A stretch of DNA of 64,000 nt from JACKHA01 sp041401985 (GTDB taxonomy: Bacteria > Planctomycetota > Phycisphaerae > Phycisphaerales > UBA1924), in contig JAWKTE010000001.1 in the NCBI GenBank assembly GCA_041401985.1, positions 186,001 to 250,000 on the forward strand. Reading direction: 5' to 3'. Each line of letters begins with the position of its first letter. Within the stretch, counting starts at the first letter, position 1. The notes under the pieces were generated by a model. The model worked only from the letters and a program-made list of their open reading frames with translations, was not told the DNA's origin and made no database searches. A program made the translations under genes and the position numbers. Shown here one piece after another: positions 32,351 through 42,151 of the stretch.

Positions 32351-34231
32351 ATGTCCCTCCTCCTCATCATCACCCTCACCCTCGCCGTCCTCACCGCCGG
32401 CTACCTCCTCTACGGCTCGTTCATCGCCCGCTTCTATCGCCTCGACGACGCCGCCACCACCCCCGCGGTCAGGAACAACGACGGCGTCGAGTTCGTCCCA
32501 ACCAACCCGTTCTACCTCATGGGCCAGCACTTCTCGGCCATCGCCGCGGCGGGGCCGATCGTCGGGCCCATCGCCGCGTGCGCCGCGTTCGGCTGGCTGC
32601 CCTGCCTCTTGTGGATCCTGCTGGGCGTCGTGCTCATCGGGGCGGTGCACGACTTCTCGGCCCTGATCGCCTCGGTCCGCCACGGGGCCCACTCCATCGC
32701 CGAGATCGCCCGCCACAACCTCTCCAAGCGGGCCTGGATCGTGCTCGTCGCGTTCATCTGGGTCGCCCTGCTCTACGTCATCAGCGCGTTCACGGCCGTC
32801 ACCGCCGACACGTTCATCGGCAAGAGCGAGGAACTGGCCGGGATCACCGGCGAGTTCAATCGGGGCGGGGCCGTCGCCGCGGCCAGCACGATGTACCTGC
32901 TGCTCGCCCTCGTCATGGGCGTCGTCCAGCGCATCGCCAAACCGAACATGTGGGTCACCACGCTGGTGTTCGTTCCCGCGACGCTGGGCATCGTCTGGTT
33001 CGGCACCCAGGTCTCGACGATCCTGCCGGGCATCGCCCAGGGCGTGTGCGACGCGGCCAACGGCGTGCTCGGGCTCGACGCCGCGAGCGGCTACACCCAG
33101 GCCACGTTCTGGCAGGTGCTGATCCTGGTCTACTGCTTCGTTGCCTCGATGCTCCCGCTCTGGCTCCTCCAGCAGCCGCGCGGATACCTCGGCGGGTTCG
33201 TGCTGTACCTGGCCATCGGCGTCGGCGTGGTCGGCATCCTGGTCGGCGGGCTTTTTGGCGTGCCCGGCGCAGCCGCCGCGGCCACGGAAGGCGCCGCAGC
33301 CGCCGAGCCGCTCGCCTCCACCGCCCTCTCCATCAAGCAGCCCATGATCGCCGAGAACATCGGCTCCATCCCAGCCTGGATCGCCGGCGGCGACGACGCG
33401 CCTGCCCTGACCAAACTCCTCTTCCCGTTCCTGTTCGTCACCATCGCCTGCGGGGCCTGCTCCGGGTTCCACGGCCTGGTCTGCGGCGGCACCACCAGCC
33501 GCCAGATCGCCAAGGAGTCCCACTGCAAGCCGATCGGCTTCGGCGCGATGCTCATGGAGGGCTTCGTCGCGGTCATCGCCCTGGCGACCATCATGATCGT
33601 CGCCCCCGGCACCGCCCAGGCCTCGGCCCCGCCCAACGAGATCTACGGCTCGGGCCTGGCCTCATTCCTGCTCGCGATCCTGCGCGAGTCGCGCGAGACA
33701 AACCCCGCGCTCTACACCTTCGCGGTGACGTTCGGCACGATGGCCGTCGCGACGTTCATCTTCGACACGCTCGACGTCGCCACCCGCCTGGGTCGGTATC
33801 TGCTGCAGGAACTCTTCGGACGCACCGGGCGCGTGTCGGGCGCGATCGCCGCGGGCCTGACCGCGGGCGTGCCGCTGGTGTTCCTGCTCACCGCCCAGGC
33901 CGGATCGTGGCGGGTGTTCTGGACGCTCTTCGGCACGTCGAACCAGTTGCTGGCCGCCCTGACCCTGCTGGGCGTGACGGTCTGGCTCCGGCGCACCGGA
34001 CGCAAGTCGTGGTACGTCTTCTGGCCGATGGTCTTCGTGATGACCATCACCGTCACGGCCCTGCTGCTGCAGATCGCCCAGGGCGTGCGGGCCTGGGGCG
34101 ACTCGAACTCGATGCTCAACGCGGGCGTGGCGATCGTGCTGCTGGCGCTGGCCGGGGTGTTCATCGCGGAGGCGGTCGTCGCGCTGCGGCGGATCTCGGG
34201 CGCCAAGCCCCCGGCTGCCTCATCCGCCTGA
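32351..34231 (+). CDS. cstA: Carbon starvation protein CstA, peptide/pyruvate transporter family
   Basis: 626 residues with about sixteen membrane helices. Family blocks include FVPTNPFYLMGQHFSAIAAAGPIVGP, GAVHDFSALIASVRH and SGFHGLVCGGTTSRQI. Members take up peptides or pyruvate during carbon limitation. The ATG at 32351 begins the first helix directly; a longer frame from 32282 has no support. No sensor pair (BtsSR-like) is adjacent. The 3' end overlaps the convergent TolC-type gene by 12 bases. Confidence 0.92.
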   Translation: MSLLLIITLTLAVLTAGYLLYGSFIARFYRLDDAATTPAVRNNDGVEFVPTNPFYLMGQHFSAIAAAGPIVGPIAACAAFGWLPCLLWILLGVVLIGAVHDFSALIASVRHGAHSIAEIARHNLSKRAWIVLVAFIWVALLYVISAFTAVTADTFIGKSEELAGITGEFNRGGAVAAASTMYLLLALVMGVVQRIAKPNMWVTTLVFVPATLGIVWFGTQVSTILPGIAQGVCDAANGVLGLDAASGYTQATFWQVLILVYCFVASMLPLWLLQQPRGYLGGFVLYLAIGVGVVGILVGGLFGVPGAAAAATEGAAAAEPLASTALSIKQPMIAENIGSIPAWIAGGDDAPALTKLLFPFLFVTIACGACSGFHGLVCGGTTSRQIAKESHCKPIGFGAMLMEGFVAVIALATIMIVAPGTAQASAPPNEIYGSGLASFLLAILRESRETNPALYTFAVTFGTMAVATFIFDTLDVATRLGRYLLQELFGRTGRVSGAIAAGLTAGVPLVFLLTAQAGSWRVFWTLFGTSNQLLAALTLLGVTVWLRRTGRKSWYVFWPMVFVMTITVTALLLQIAQGVRAWGDSNSMLNAGVAIVLLALAGVFIAEAVVALRRISGAKPPAASSA

Positions 34232-36163
34232 TGCAGCCGGCGCCACCGGCGGATTGCCTGCCCCAGCATCACCCGCGGGAGTCTGCATCCCGGGTGACGA
34301 TGGCGCCTCACCCTCCTCGGCATCCGGGAACTCCTCCGGGTTGCGTTCCTTGTACTCCACGAACCAGTTCTCGCTCACGTCCCCGAACAGCAGTTCATAG
34401 TCCACGTTCCGCGTGACCACCTCCACCGGCAGCCCGGGCAGCGACGCCAGATCGCCATCGCCGGACACCCGCAGTTGCCCGGATGACTGCAGGTAGTTCA
34501 GGATCGCCACGCGAAGGTCCGTGGCCGCCTGGTCCCGCGCGTTGCGTGCATCGAGCAGGTCCGCCTCGGTGTCGAGTCGCGTCCGGGTGTCGACCTCGTC
34601 CTCCCGCTCCTCGATCTCCCGCTGGCGACGCTCGTTGATGTCCACGCGGTACTCGGCCAGTTCCAACTGCCGGCGGGCCAGATCGATCCCGCGGGCCGTC
34701 CGACGCACATCCAGAAGCAGGTTGTCCCGGAACTGGTCGTACGACCGCTCCCGCTGCTCGAGCGAGATGATCGCCTGGCGCACCTGCAGACGCTCGATCC
34801 GCCGGTCCAGCGGCATCCCGAAGGTCGCCGACGCGTTCCACGACGCGTCATTCGGATCGATCGAGAACCCGGCGTTGTCGTTGTCCGGATCGGACCCGAT
34901 CGAGACGCCCGCCGAGACGTCAAAGTCCGGCAGCACGTTGTTCCGCGCGATGAGCACATCCCGACGCGAGTCAACCACCCGGTCCCGCTCGGTCTGCAGG
35001 TCGAGGCGATACGACAGCGCGGCCTCCATCGCCGCGTTCATGTCGATCTCCGGCGCCGCCAGCGAGAGCGACGAGCCGTCGACGCGCACCGGCCTCCCCA
35101 CCGGCAGGCCCAGGCGGATCTTGAACCGCTCGAGCGCCACCACATACGACTCCCGCTGGCTGTCCAGCGACGCCCGCGCGCTGAACACCCGGTTCTGCGC
35201 GTCGGCCAGCGCGAACTGCGCGATCAGCCCGTCGTCGGCCAGCGCCCGCTGCTGCTCGGCGAACTGCAGCAGGCTGGCCAACTGGATCGCCTGGTTCCGG
35301 ATCCCCGCCAGGTTCTGCACCAGCCGGAAGTAGTCCACCGCGATGCTCACCAGGAACTGACGCCGGAAGTCCTCGAAGTCCCGGGCCGCGTAGATCAGGT
35401 CCCGCTCGGACTGGATCAGCGGCTCGCGGGCCGCCATGCCCGCTCCACGCAGCAGCGGGACGTTCGCGCTCAGCGAGAGTTCGTTGGACCGCAGCGTCTC
35501 GCTCCCGACGACCTCGCGCAGGTTCTCCGTCGCTCGCGTGATCCACCGGGCCTCGACCTCGCCGCCGTACGGCAGCCGCTGCGTCGCCCGCAGTTCGTTG
35601 ATCAGCCGCAGCGCGGTGTCGAACCGCCCGTCGTCGCCGCTCCCGCTGGCCGACACCGTCGTGTCGTTGAACAGCCGCGGCCCCCAGCGGTGCTGCTCGA
35701 TCAGCAGGCGGATCGCCGCGAGGATGTAGTCCTCCTCCGCCGACCGATACTCGCGGCTGGTGACCTGGGCCTGCCGCAGAGCACCCTCCAGATCGAGCAC
35801 CAGCAGGTCCGCCTGCTCGTACCCGAACGCCGCCGCGGCCAGTCCGGCGTTCCGATCCAGCCGCGCCGGCACCGCGGCCAGTTCCCCCGCCACATCGAAC
35901 CGCAGCGCGTCCGCCTCCGGGTTGCTCGTCGCGGGCCGCGAGGCGTACAGCCCGGACCGGTCCACCTCGGGAGAACCCCGGCGCGTTGGCACGTCGGTCG
36001 GCAGCCCCGAAGCCTCCGCCCGCTCCCGCATCAGCGACTCGGTCCGCCGATCGATCGCGTCCAGACCCGGCGAGCAACCGGACCCGAACAACGCCAAGCC
36101 GACCAGCAAAGCCGTACACTGTCCGATAAGACGCGCACGACCCGCGGCGAGACTGATCGCCAC
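34220..36163 (-). CDS. TolC-family outer membrane efflux lipoprotein
   Basis: 647 residues from GTG 36163. A lipobox (LVGLALFGSGC) ends the signal peptide. The rest is long helical hairpins of the outer-membrane efflux family: ALRQAQVTSREYRSAEE, RDLIYAARDFEDFRRQFLVSI, QRALADDGLIAQFALADAQ, RRDVLIARNNVLPDFDVSAG and EREDEVDTRTRLDTEADLLDARN. It would form the outer-membrane channel of an efflux or type I secretion complex, but no inner-membrane or adaptor genes are next to it. Start could also be TTG 36196. Confidence 0.82.
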   Translation of the reverse strand: MAISLAAGRARLIGQCTALLVGLALFGSGCSPGLDAIDRRTESLMRERAEASGLPTDVPTRRGSPEVDRSGLYASRPATSNPEADALRFDVAGELAAVPARLDRNAGLAAAAFGYEQADLLVLDLEGALRQAQVTSREYRSAEEDYILAAIRLLIEQHRWGPRLFNDTTVSASGSGDDGRFDTALRLINELRATQRLPYGGEVEARWITRATENLREVVGSETLRSNELSLSANVPLLRGAGMAAREPLIQSERDLIYAARDFEDFRRQFLVSIAVDYFRLVQNLAGIRNQAIQLASLLQFAEQQRALADDGLIAQFALADAQNRVFSARASLDSQRESYVVALERFKIRLGLPVGRPVRVDGSSLSLAAPEIDMNAAMEAALSYRLDLQTERDRVVDSRRDVLIARNNVLPDFDVSAGVSIGSDPDNDNAGFSIDPNDASWNASATFGMPLDRRIERLQVRQAIISLEQRERSYDQFRDNLLLDVRRTARGIDLARRQLELAEYRVDINERRQREIEEREDEVDTRTRLDTEADLLDARNARDQAATDLRVAILNYLQSSGQLRVSGDGDLASLPGLPVEVVTRNVDYELLFGDVSENWFVEYKERNPEEFPDAEEGEAPSSPGMQTPAGDAGAGNPPVAPAASGG

Positions 36164-36196
36164 GATCGGATTCTGATCGTCATGGCGATCGTGCAA

Positions 36197-36598
36197 CGCG
36201 CGGACTCCAATAGAATAATGTTCGGTATTCGGCGGCGATTTGAGGCGGGAAGGGGCGGGAGTGTACCGTGCTCGACCCTCCGACGTTGCGAATCCAAGGC
36301 CGCGCGCCTAGTGTTGCCCTCGATTCGCCGACCGCCTCGGCGGGGTTCGAATGCCGTTCCGAACCCGATTCGGTGGCTCCCAGGGCTGTTTCTCCCCGGG
36401 CAAGTCCGATGTTTGAGCGGTCTTTGTTTGGATCAATGGGCAGCCGAACCCGGCTTCCCGAACCCCGACACGAATCGTTCGCTCCTGGACGCACGGAGGC
36501 GTCGCCGGGGACGGGAGTGACCCCCCGTTTTCGGGGATGTGCCGACGGATGATCACGGCCGCACGACCGGTCCGTTCCTTCACGGGAGTCCGCGCTCG
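36197..36598. promoter_or_regulatory. Divergent regulatory gap between the TolC-type gene and beta-galactosidase
   Basis: No gene is supported here. A locally AT-rich stretch (CCAATAGAATAATGTTCGG) at 36208-36230 is the best promoter candidate for the leftward gene. CCCCGTTTTCGGGG near 36525-36538 is a small hairpin upstream of the galactosidase. The word CGAACCC recurs four times between 36350 and 36470. Confidence 0.45.
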
Positions 36599-39385
36599 AT
36601 GCCAACGATGACCTACGACGGGCGTTCCTTCCTCTTGGACGGGCGCAGGTTCTGGATTGTCAGCGGGTCGGTCCATTACGCCCGCGTGCCCGCCGAACTC
36701 TGGGCCGACCGGATCCACGCCGCCCGCCTGGCCGGGCTCAACACGATCGAGACCCCGGTCTTCTGGGCCCGGCACGAGCCCCGTCCGGGGCAGTTTGATT
36801 TCGAGGGCGACAACGACCTCCGCCGGTTCGTGGAACTGGTCGCCCAGGCCGGGATGCGGTGCATCCTGCGGGTCGGGCCGTTCGTGGGCTCGGGGTTCGA
36901 CCTGGGCGGCCTGCCCCCCCACCTGCTCGAACTCAAGAACGTCGATCTCCGCACCCACAACGCCCCGTTCCTCGACGCCGCGTCCAAGTTCATCGGCGCC
37001 CTGGCGGACCAGGTCCGCGACCTGCAGGCGACCGCGCCCGGCGCCGGCGGCGAAGAGGGCAAGCCGATCATCCTGATCCAGAACGAGACCGCGTGGAGTT
37101 GCGGCAAGGACACGCTGGCCGCCCAGTATCTGGGCGAACTGGGGCGTTACCTGCGCGAGGCGGGCTTCGGCGTCCCGGTGGTCAACGCCAACAACCTCTG
37201 GCAGAGCGTCGAGGGCGAGGTCGACGCGTGGTCCGGAACCGAGGACCTGCTCGCGGCCATGCGCCAACTGGGCACGGTTGCCCCGGGCCAGCCGCGCCTG
37301 GTGATGAGCCTGCCGACGGGCACGCTGGACGTGTGGGGACGCGCCCCGCAGCCCCGCACACCCGGGCACCTGCTCCAGCGCCGCATGGGCGAGGTGCTCG
37401 CCGGCGGCGGGCAGTTCAATCTCACGCCATTCCACGGCGGGTCGAACTTCGGCTTCACCGCCGGACGCCACCCCGAGATCGCCGACGCCTACATCGCCTC
37501 CAGCAACGATCGCGGCGCGCCGTTGGGCGAGACCGGCGGGATCAATCCCTCGTTCGGTCCGATGCGTCGCCTGGCCACGTTCGCGTCGCGCTTCGCGCGC
37601 ACGCTCTCGCACGCCGAGATCGAGGCGGCGCCGGTCATCGCGGCCCCCAACGCCCGCGCGATGGGTGGCGGGACGGTGGACGGCGGCGGGTTCGCGGTCG
37701 CCGCGGTCCGCGGGTCGCACGGCAGCGTCGCGTTCGTGTTCGACCGCGACCCGATGGCCGCCGAGTCCGGCACGATCCGCACGATGGAACTGCTGCTGGG
37801 CGACGGCTCGTCGCTGCCCGTGGCCCTGGGCAAGCAGTCGGTCGGCTGGGTGACGCTGGACGTGCACATGGGCGGTCGGTCGGTGCTGAACTACTCGACG
37901 CTGAACTGCCTGGGCTACCAGGGCAAGGTGCTGGTGTGCTTCGGCCCCGCAGGCGCGCCCGGCGTGGTGTCGATCAACGGCGCGCCGATCGATCTGGATG
38001 TGCCGACCGGCGACGCCCCGCTCGTGCAGGAGCACGAGGGCATGACCATCGTCGTGGTGAACGAGGACACCGCGGACCGGACGTTCATCACCGATGACGC
38101 GGTGTTCGTGGGCGTCGACAGCATCGACGCCAGCGGGCATCCCATCGGCGCGAAGGGGCGCGACGCGACGCGGATCGACGCGGCCTCCGGCGCCACGAAG
38201 CACCTGACGGCCGATCGCTCGTCCTCGCGGGCCACGCCGCCCTCGATCGACGACTGGGCCCTGGCCCAGATGGGCGAGTACACGGGCGGCTCGAGCGCCC
38301 GCTTCGCGTCGATCGACGGGCCGGGAGACCTGACGCGCCTGGGCTCGCCGTACGGCTACGGGTGGTACCGCGCGGTCATCAAGAGCGGAGCCGCCAAGCG
38401 GGTCCGTGCGATGTTCCCGGAGAGCGCGGATCGCCTGCACCTGTGGGCCGACGGGCACACGCTTGGGGCGGTCGGGTACGCCGCCGCGGAGGACGCGTCG
38501 CTCCCGCTCAAGCGGACCACGACGCTGGTGGTGCTCGCGGAGAACCTCGGCCGCCTGGCGGGCGGCAGCGGGATGGGCGAGCCCAAGGGCGTGTACGGCC
38601 CGGTCTGGGGCGCCACGCCGATCAAACTCGCCAAGCCCAAGGTCGTCGCCGGCGAGCCGATCGACCTGCTCGCGTTCAAGTCGCCGCTGTGGGAGGTCCG
38701 CGAGGGCGACACGAGCGAGCCGGACCGCGTGACCTGGGTCGTGGCCCACCGACGCAAGACGGGCCTGATCGTCCGCATCGACCCGCTGCCCGCCCGGGCG
38801 GTGCTGATCGTCAACGAGAAGCCCGTGCGGTTCATCGGACGCAGCGGCACGACGCGCCTGGTGCTGGACCAGGATCAGTTGTCGCGCGGCAACAACACGA
38901 TCCAACTTTCGTTCCTCAGCGAGGGGCTCGACATCGACATCGACGCGCTGGCCAAGGCCGCGTCCGGTGCCCTGCATCTGCACGAGGCGTCGGCCGACAT
39001 CGGGGCCAAGGCGGAATGGGCGTTCGCCAAGTGGGAAGCGCCCGCGCCGTCGGCGTTCGCCGCGGCGACGAAGGCCGCGATGTCGTCGACCACCGGCCCG
39101 ACGTGGTGGCGGGCGTCGTTCCGCACCAAGGACCGTGACACCCCGCTGCTGCTCGAACTGCCCGGCATGACCAAGGGGCAGATCTACATCAACGGGCGGC
39201 ACCTGGGGCGGTACTGGCTCACCGGCCCGGCCGGCTGGCAGGCGGCCCAGGAGCGGTGGTACGTCCCGGCCCCCTGGCTCCGCGAGGACGGCGACAACGA
39301 ATTGGTGCTGTTCGACGAGGAGGGTGGCAACCCGAGCAAGTGCCGCCTCGTCCACGACGACCGGCCGTCGCCGATCCGGGCGTGA
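36599..39385 (+). CDS. Glycoside hydrolase family 35 beta-galactosidase
   Basis: 928 residues from ATG 36599 with GGGAG upstream. The N-terminal TIM barrel follows GH35: DGRRFWIVSGSVHYARVP, GLNTIETPVFWARHEP, RVGPFVGSGFDLGGLP, the acid/base Glu in LIQNETAW and FHGGSNFGFTAG. C-terminal beta-sandwich domains end with LPGMTKGQIYINGRHLGRYW, a GH35 hallmark. No signal peptide is visible, so it may act inside the cell on imported oligosaccharides. The nucleophile Glu is not obvious by eye, and the barrel is more divergent than usual. Confidence 0.85.
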   Translation: MPTMTYDGRSFLLDGRRFWIVSGSVHYARVPAELWADRIHAARLAGLNTIETPVFWARHEPRPGQFDFEGDNDLRRFVELVAQAGMRCILRVGPFVGSGFDLGGLPPHLLELKNVDLRTHNAPFLDAASKFIGALADQVRDLQATAPGAGGEEGKPIILIQNETAWSCGKDTLAAQYLGELGRYLREAGFGVPVVNANNLWQSVEGEVDAWSGTEDLLAAMRQLGTVAPGQPRLVMSLPTGTLDVWGRAPQPRTPGHLLQRRMGEVLAGGGQFNLTPFHGGSNFGFTAGRHPEIADAYIASSNDRGAPLGETGGINPSFGPMRRLATFASRFARTLSHAEIEAAPVIAAPNARAMGGGTVDGGGFAVAAVRGSHGSVAFVFDRDPMAAESGTIRTMELLLGDGSSLPVALGKQSVGWVTLDVHMGGRSVLNYSTLNCLGYQGKVLVCFGPAGAPGVVSINGAPIDLDVPTGDAPLVQEHEGMTIVVVNEDTADRTFITDDAVFVGVDSIDASGHPIGAKGRDATRIDAASGATKHLTADRSSSRATPPSIDDWALAQMGEYTGGSSARFASIDGPGDLTRLGSPYGYGWYRAVIKSGAAKRVRAMFPESADRLHLWADGHTLGAVGYAAAEDASLPLKRTTTLVVLAENLGRLAGGSGMGEPKGVYGPVWGATPIKLAKPKVVAGEPIDLLAFKSPLWEVREGDTSEPDRVTWVVAHRRKTGLIVRIDPLPARAVLIVNEKPVRFIGRSGTTRLVLDQDQLSRGNNTIQLSFLSEGLDIDIDALAKAASGALHLHEASADIGAKAEWAFAKWEAPAPSAFAAATKAAMSSTTGPTWWRASFRTKDRDTPLLLELPGMTKGQIYINGRHLGRYWLTGPAGWQAAQERWYVPAPWLREDGDNELVLFDEEGGNPSKCRLVHDDRPSPIRA

Positions 39386-39397
39386 GGCGGTTGGCGG

Positions 39398-39556
39398 GAA
39401 GGGACAAAGGGGCAAAGGGGCATAGGAACGAAGGGAGGAGTCGGAACAGCGGCCCAAAGGCAAACTCCTCGGACAACAATTAGACTTTGGCCGAAGCACG
39501 CCCAGCCTGCGACTCCGTTCCCTCGTCCCTCAGACCCTTGGCCCCTCTGCCCCTTC
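39398..39556. repeat. Long imperfect palindrome, intergenic family C
   Basis: Two arms of about 47 bases, 39398-39444 (GAAGGGACAAAGGGGCAAAG...) and 39510-39556, are reverse complements at roughly three quarters of positions. They are built from the words AGGGGCA and GGGACGA. The palindrome fills the gap between the galactosidase stop and the HD gene, ending 11 bases before its start codon. Confidence 0.75.
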
Positions 39557-39567
39557 TCGGAACACCC

Positions 39568-40110
39568 ATGCCCCCAACCGGCCCACTCTGGCAGCGTGCC
39601 GCCTCGTTCGCGGCCCACGCCCATCGGTCCCAGATCCGCAAGGACAACCGCACGCCGTACTTCGCCCACCCCGTCCGGGTCGCGATGGCGGTGCGCGACG
39701 TGTTCGAGTGCCGGGACGAGATCGCCCTGGCCGCGGCGTTCTTGCACGACACGATCGAGGACACGACCACGGACTACGACGACCTGGCCGAGGCGTTTGG
39801 GACGGAGATCGCCGCCTGCGTCGCGGCCCTGACCAAGAACGCGTCGCTGCCCGAGCACGTCCGCGAGCCGGCGTACGACAAGGGTCTGGCGGAGGCGACG
39901 TGGCAGGCGAGGCTCGTCAAACTTGGCGACGTGTACGACAACTTCCACGACGCGATCACGACCTGGGGCATCGAGAAGATCCCCGGCAAGAACTTCGAGC
40001 GGGCGGCCCGGGCCCTGCGCCTGGCCGAGCAGGGTCAGAAGGACGCAGAGGGGGCCATCGAGCGGGCCATGGCGATCGTGCACCAGATGGTTGAGGATGC
40101 GCGGGCGTGA
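39568..40110 (+). CDS. HD domain phosphohydrolase (SpoT/MESH1-like)
   Basis: 180 residues. Metal-binding blocks are YFAHPVRVAM, AAFLHDTIEDT and KLGDVYDN, the arrangement of single-domain (p)ppGpp hydrolases. No synthetase or regulatory domain is fused. The HD domain therefore may clear alarmone or a related nucleotide. ATG 39568 was chosen because the sequence before it belongs to the palindromic repeat. Confidence 0.8.
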   Translation: MPPTGPLWQRAASFAAHAHRSQIRKDNRTPYFAHPVRVAMAVRDVFECRDEIALAAAFLHDTIEDTTTDYDDLAEAFGTEIAACVAALTKNASLPEHVREPAYDKGLAEATWQARLVKLGDVYDNFHDAITTWGIEKIPGKNFERAARALRLAEQGQKDAEGAIERAMAIVHQMVEDARA

Positions 40111-40193
40111 CAAGCGCTGTGCCGGGGCTGGCGGCGTCTGTCGCCCGCGTGCCACGGCGTCGGACCACGCCCGACGCGGTGTAGACTCGGCCC

Positions 40194-41690
40194 ATGGACC
40201 CGACCATTGGCGTGCTGCTCGTGCTGCTTGTGGGGATCGCGCTGACCGCGGGGTGGCTGTGGTCCGACCAGGCCCGCCTGCGGCGCAAGGCCGAGGAGGC
40301 CGAGCAGCGGGCGGTTGATGCCGGCGGGCGGCTGCACGAGGCCGAGGCCCGTGTGCAGGAGGAGCGATCGCGGAGCGAGCAGTCGGCCGAGCGGTGGCGG
40401 GCCGATGTCGAGGAGGCCCAGCGGGAGATCGCGGACCTGCGGGTCGAGATCGCGCGGCTCATGGAGGTCCAGCGGGCGGGCGAATCGTCGCGCCGCCAGG
40501 AACTCGAGGCCCACTCGAAACTGGCGACCCAGCGCGAGCACGCGCTCGGCGAGCGCGAGCGGGCGCTGCGGGAGGAACTCGAGCGCCTCCAGAAGCGGAG
40601 CGTCGAGACGTTCGAGTCGCTCGCCTCACGCGCCCTCAAGGGCACGACCGAGGAGTTCCTCAAACTGGCGGCCCAGCGCCTCGCCACCGCCCAGCAGGCC
40701 AGCGAGGCGGCCCTGCAGCAGAAGCAGACGGCGTTCGATGCGCTGGTCAAGCCCATCGCCGAGGCGCTCACGCGTCAGGACAAGAAACTCGAGGACATCG
40801 CCCGCCAGTGGGGCGAGGCCAAGGCCGGGCTGGTCGAGAATCTCCGGGGCATCGGGGAGGCCCAGGCCGGGCTGCGGACCGAGACGGGGCGGCTCGTCGC
40901 GGCCCTGCGCGAGCCGCATGTGCGCGGGGCGTACGGCGAGGTGACGCTCAAGCGTGTGGCGGAGCTGGCGGGCATGTCGCCGTACTGCGATTTCTCGACG
41001 CAGGAGAGCGGGCGGGATTCGGAGGGGCGGCTTCAGCGCCCCGACATGGTCGTGAGCCTGCCGAACGAGCGCCGGATCGCGGTCGACGCCAAGACCAACA
41101 TCCGGGCGTACCTCGACGCGATCGAGGCCGAGGGTGCCCAGCAGGCGACGCTGCTCGACAAGTTCGCGTCTGATGTGGCCCGCCAGGCGGTGGACCTCGG
41201 GAAGAAGGGGTACTGGAAGCAGTTCGAGAGCGCGCCGGAGTTCGTGGTGATGTTCATCCCGGGCGAGCAGTTCATCGACGCGGCGTTGCAGCGGCGTCCG
41301 TCGCTGCTGGAGGAGGCCGCGGCGGCCAACGTAATCATCGCCGGGCCGGCGACGCTGATCGCGCTGCTGCGGGCGGTGGCGGTGGGCTGGAGCGAGCATC
41401 GCCTGGCCGAGGAGGCGCGGTCGCTGATGCGGCTTGGAAAGGAACTGCACGAGCGGGCGGCGGTGGCGCTGGAGCACGCGGCGGGGCTGGGCAAGTCGAT
41501 CGACCAGGTCGTGCGCCGGTACAACCAGTTGACGGGAAGCCTGGAGCAGCGATTGCTGCCGACGATTCGGAAGTTCGAGGAGACGGGTGCGTCGTCGGGG
41601 CGGACGATCGAGGCGTTGCCGATGCTGGAGTCGAAGCCGCGGGTGCCGGAGGGGGCGGGCGATGCACCTGATCCCGGTCCGACGGATTGA
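40194..41690 (+). CDS. rmuC: DNA recombination protein RmuC
   Basis: 498 residues: an N-terminal membrane helix (IGVLLVLLVGIALTAGWLW), a coiled coil of about 100 residues, and the RmuC nuclease-like domain with REPHVRGAYGEVTLKRV, PDMVVSLPNERRIAVDAKTNI and FVVMFIPGEQFIDAAL. RmuC limits inversions and may cut structured DNA. Family length and order are normal. Confidence 0.92.
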   Translation: MDPTIGVLLVLLVGIALTAGWLWSDQARLRRKAEEAEQRAVDAGGRLHEAEARVQEERSRSEQSAERWRADVEEAQREIADLRVEIARLMEVQRAGESSRRQELEAHSKLATQREHALGERERALREELERLQKRSVETFESLASRALKGTTEEFLKLAAQRLATAQQASEAALQQKQTAFDALVKPIAEALTRQDKKLEDIARQWGEAKAGLVENLRGIGEAQAGLRTETGRLVAALREPHVRGAYGEVTLKRVAELAGMSPYCDFSTQESGRDSEGRLQRPDMVVSLPNERRIAVDAKTNIRAYLDAIEAEGAQQATLLDKFASDVARQAVDLGKKGYWKQFESAPEFVVMFIPGEQFIDAALQRRPSLLEEAAAANVIIAGPATLIALLRAVAVGWSEHRLAEEARSLMRLGKELHERAAVALEHAAGLGKSIDQVVRRYNQLTGSLEQRLLPTIRKFEETGASSGRTIEALPMLESKPRVPEGAGDAPDPGPTD

Positions 41691-41736
41691 TGGGCCAGTT
41701 GCGCAGCCGCCGCGCCGTTGGACAAGGATCGAAAAG

Positions 41737-41852
41737 ACCCACCGCACAGGTGCAGAGGACGCTGAAGAAGGCACGATGTGTTTGTGTTCATGCAGCCGTC
41801 GTCGCTCTCTGCGCCGCGGCGGTGAGTGCTTCCGGCGAGCCGGCACTCGGGC
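41737..41852. repeat. Palindromic intergenic repeat, family B copy 2
   Basis: The element starts GACCCACCGCACAGGTGCAG and ends GCGGCGGTGAGTGCTTCC. Outer arms pair imperfectly. It aligns along its length with 24309-24415 and lies between rmuC and a convergent gene, next to a terminator. Confidence 0.8.
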
Positions 41853-41862
41853 CTGAACGACA

Positions 41863-41894
41863 GCGGCCCCGCCGCCAAAGGGCGACGGGGCCGC
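41863..41894 (-). terminator. Strong terminator hairpin behind the FG-GAP protein gene
   Basis: GCGGCCCCGCCGCC and GGCGACGGGGCCGC pair over about 13 bp with one mismatch around a short AAAGG loop, 25 bases past the stop of the leftward gene. No clear T-run; probably bidirectional between convergent genes. Confidence 0.6.
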
Positions 41895-41918
41895 GAGATT
41901 GCGGATGGTTTGGCTGGA

Positions 41919-42151
41919 TCAGCAACCTTCGGCGAAGATGGCCAGGTAGTAGAAGAAGTCGTCGTTGTTGATGATGCCGTTCGGGACGCCATAACCGGGC
42001 TGGCCGGGGATCGCGCCGGTGGTGAGATCGGCGGCGGGGTCGTTGGCGGCGAAGATGGCCAGGTAGTAGAAGAAGTCGTCGTTGTTCAGGATGCCGTTGG
42101 GCACGCCGTAGCCGGGGATGCCGGGGATCGCGCCGGTGGTCAGGTCGGGCT
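41919..42151. repeat. Tail-coding repeat, copy 1 (about 96% identical to 44671-44903)
   Basis: The DNA that encodes the paired dockerin-like tail differs from the copy at 44671-44903 at only about nine of 233 positions, including synonymous sites. Confidence 0.85.

Noticed and set aside
36330..36380. tRNA-like T-loop string GGGGTTCGAATGCC
   Set aside because: Flanking bases do not form acceptor, anticodon or T stems.
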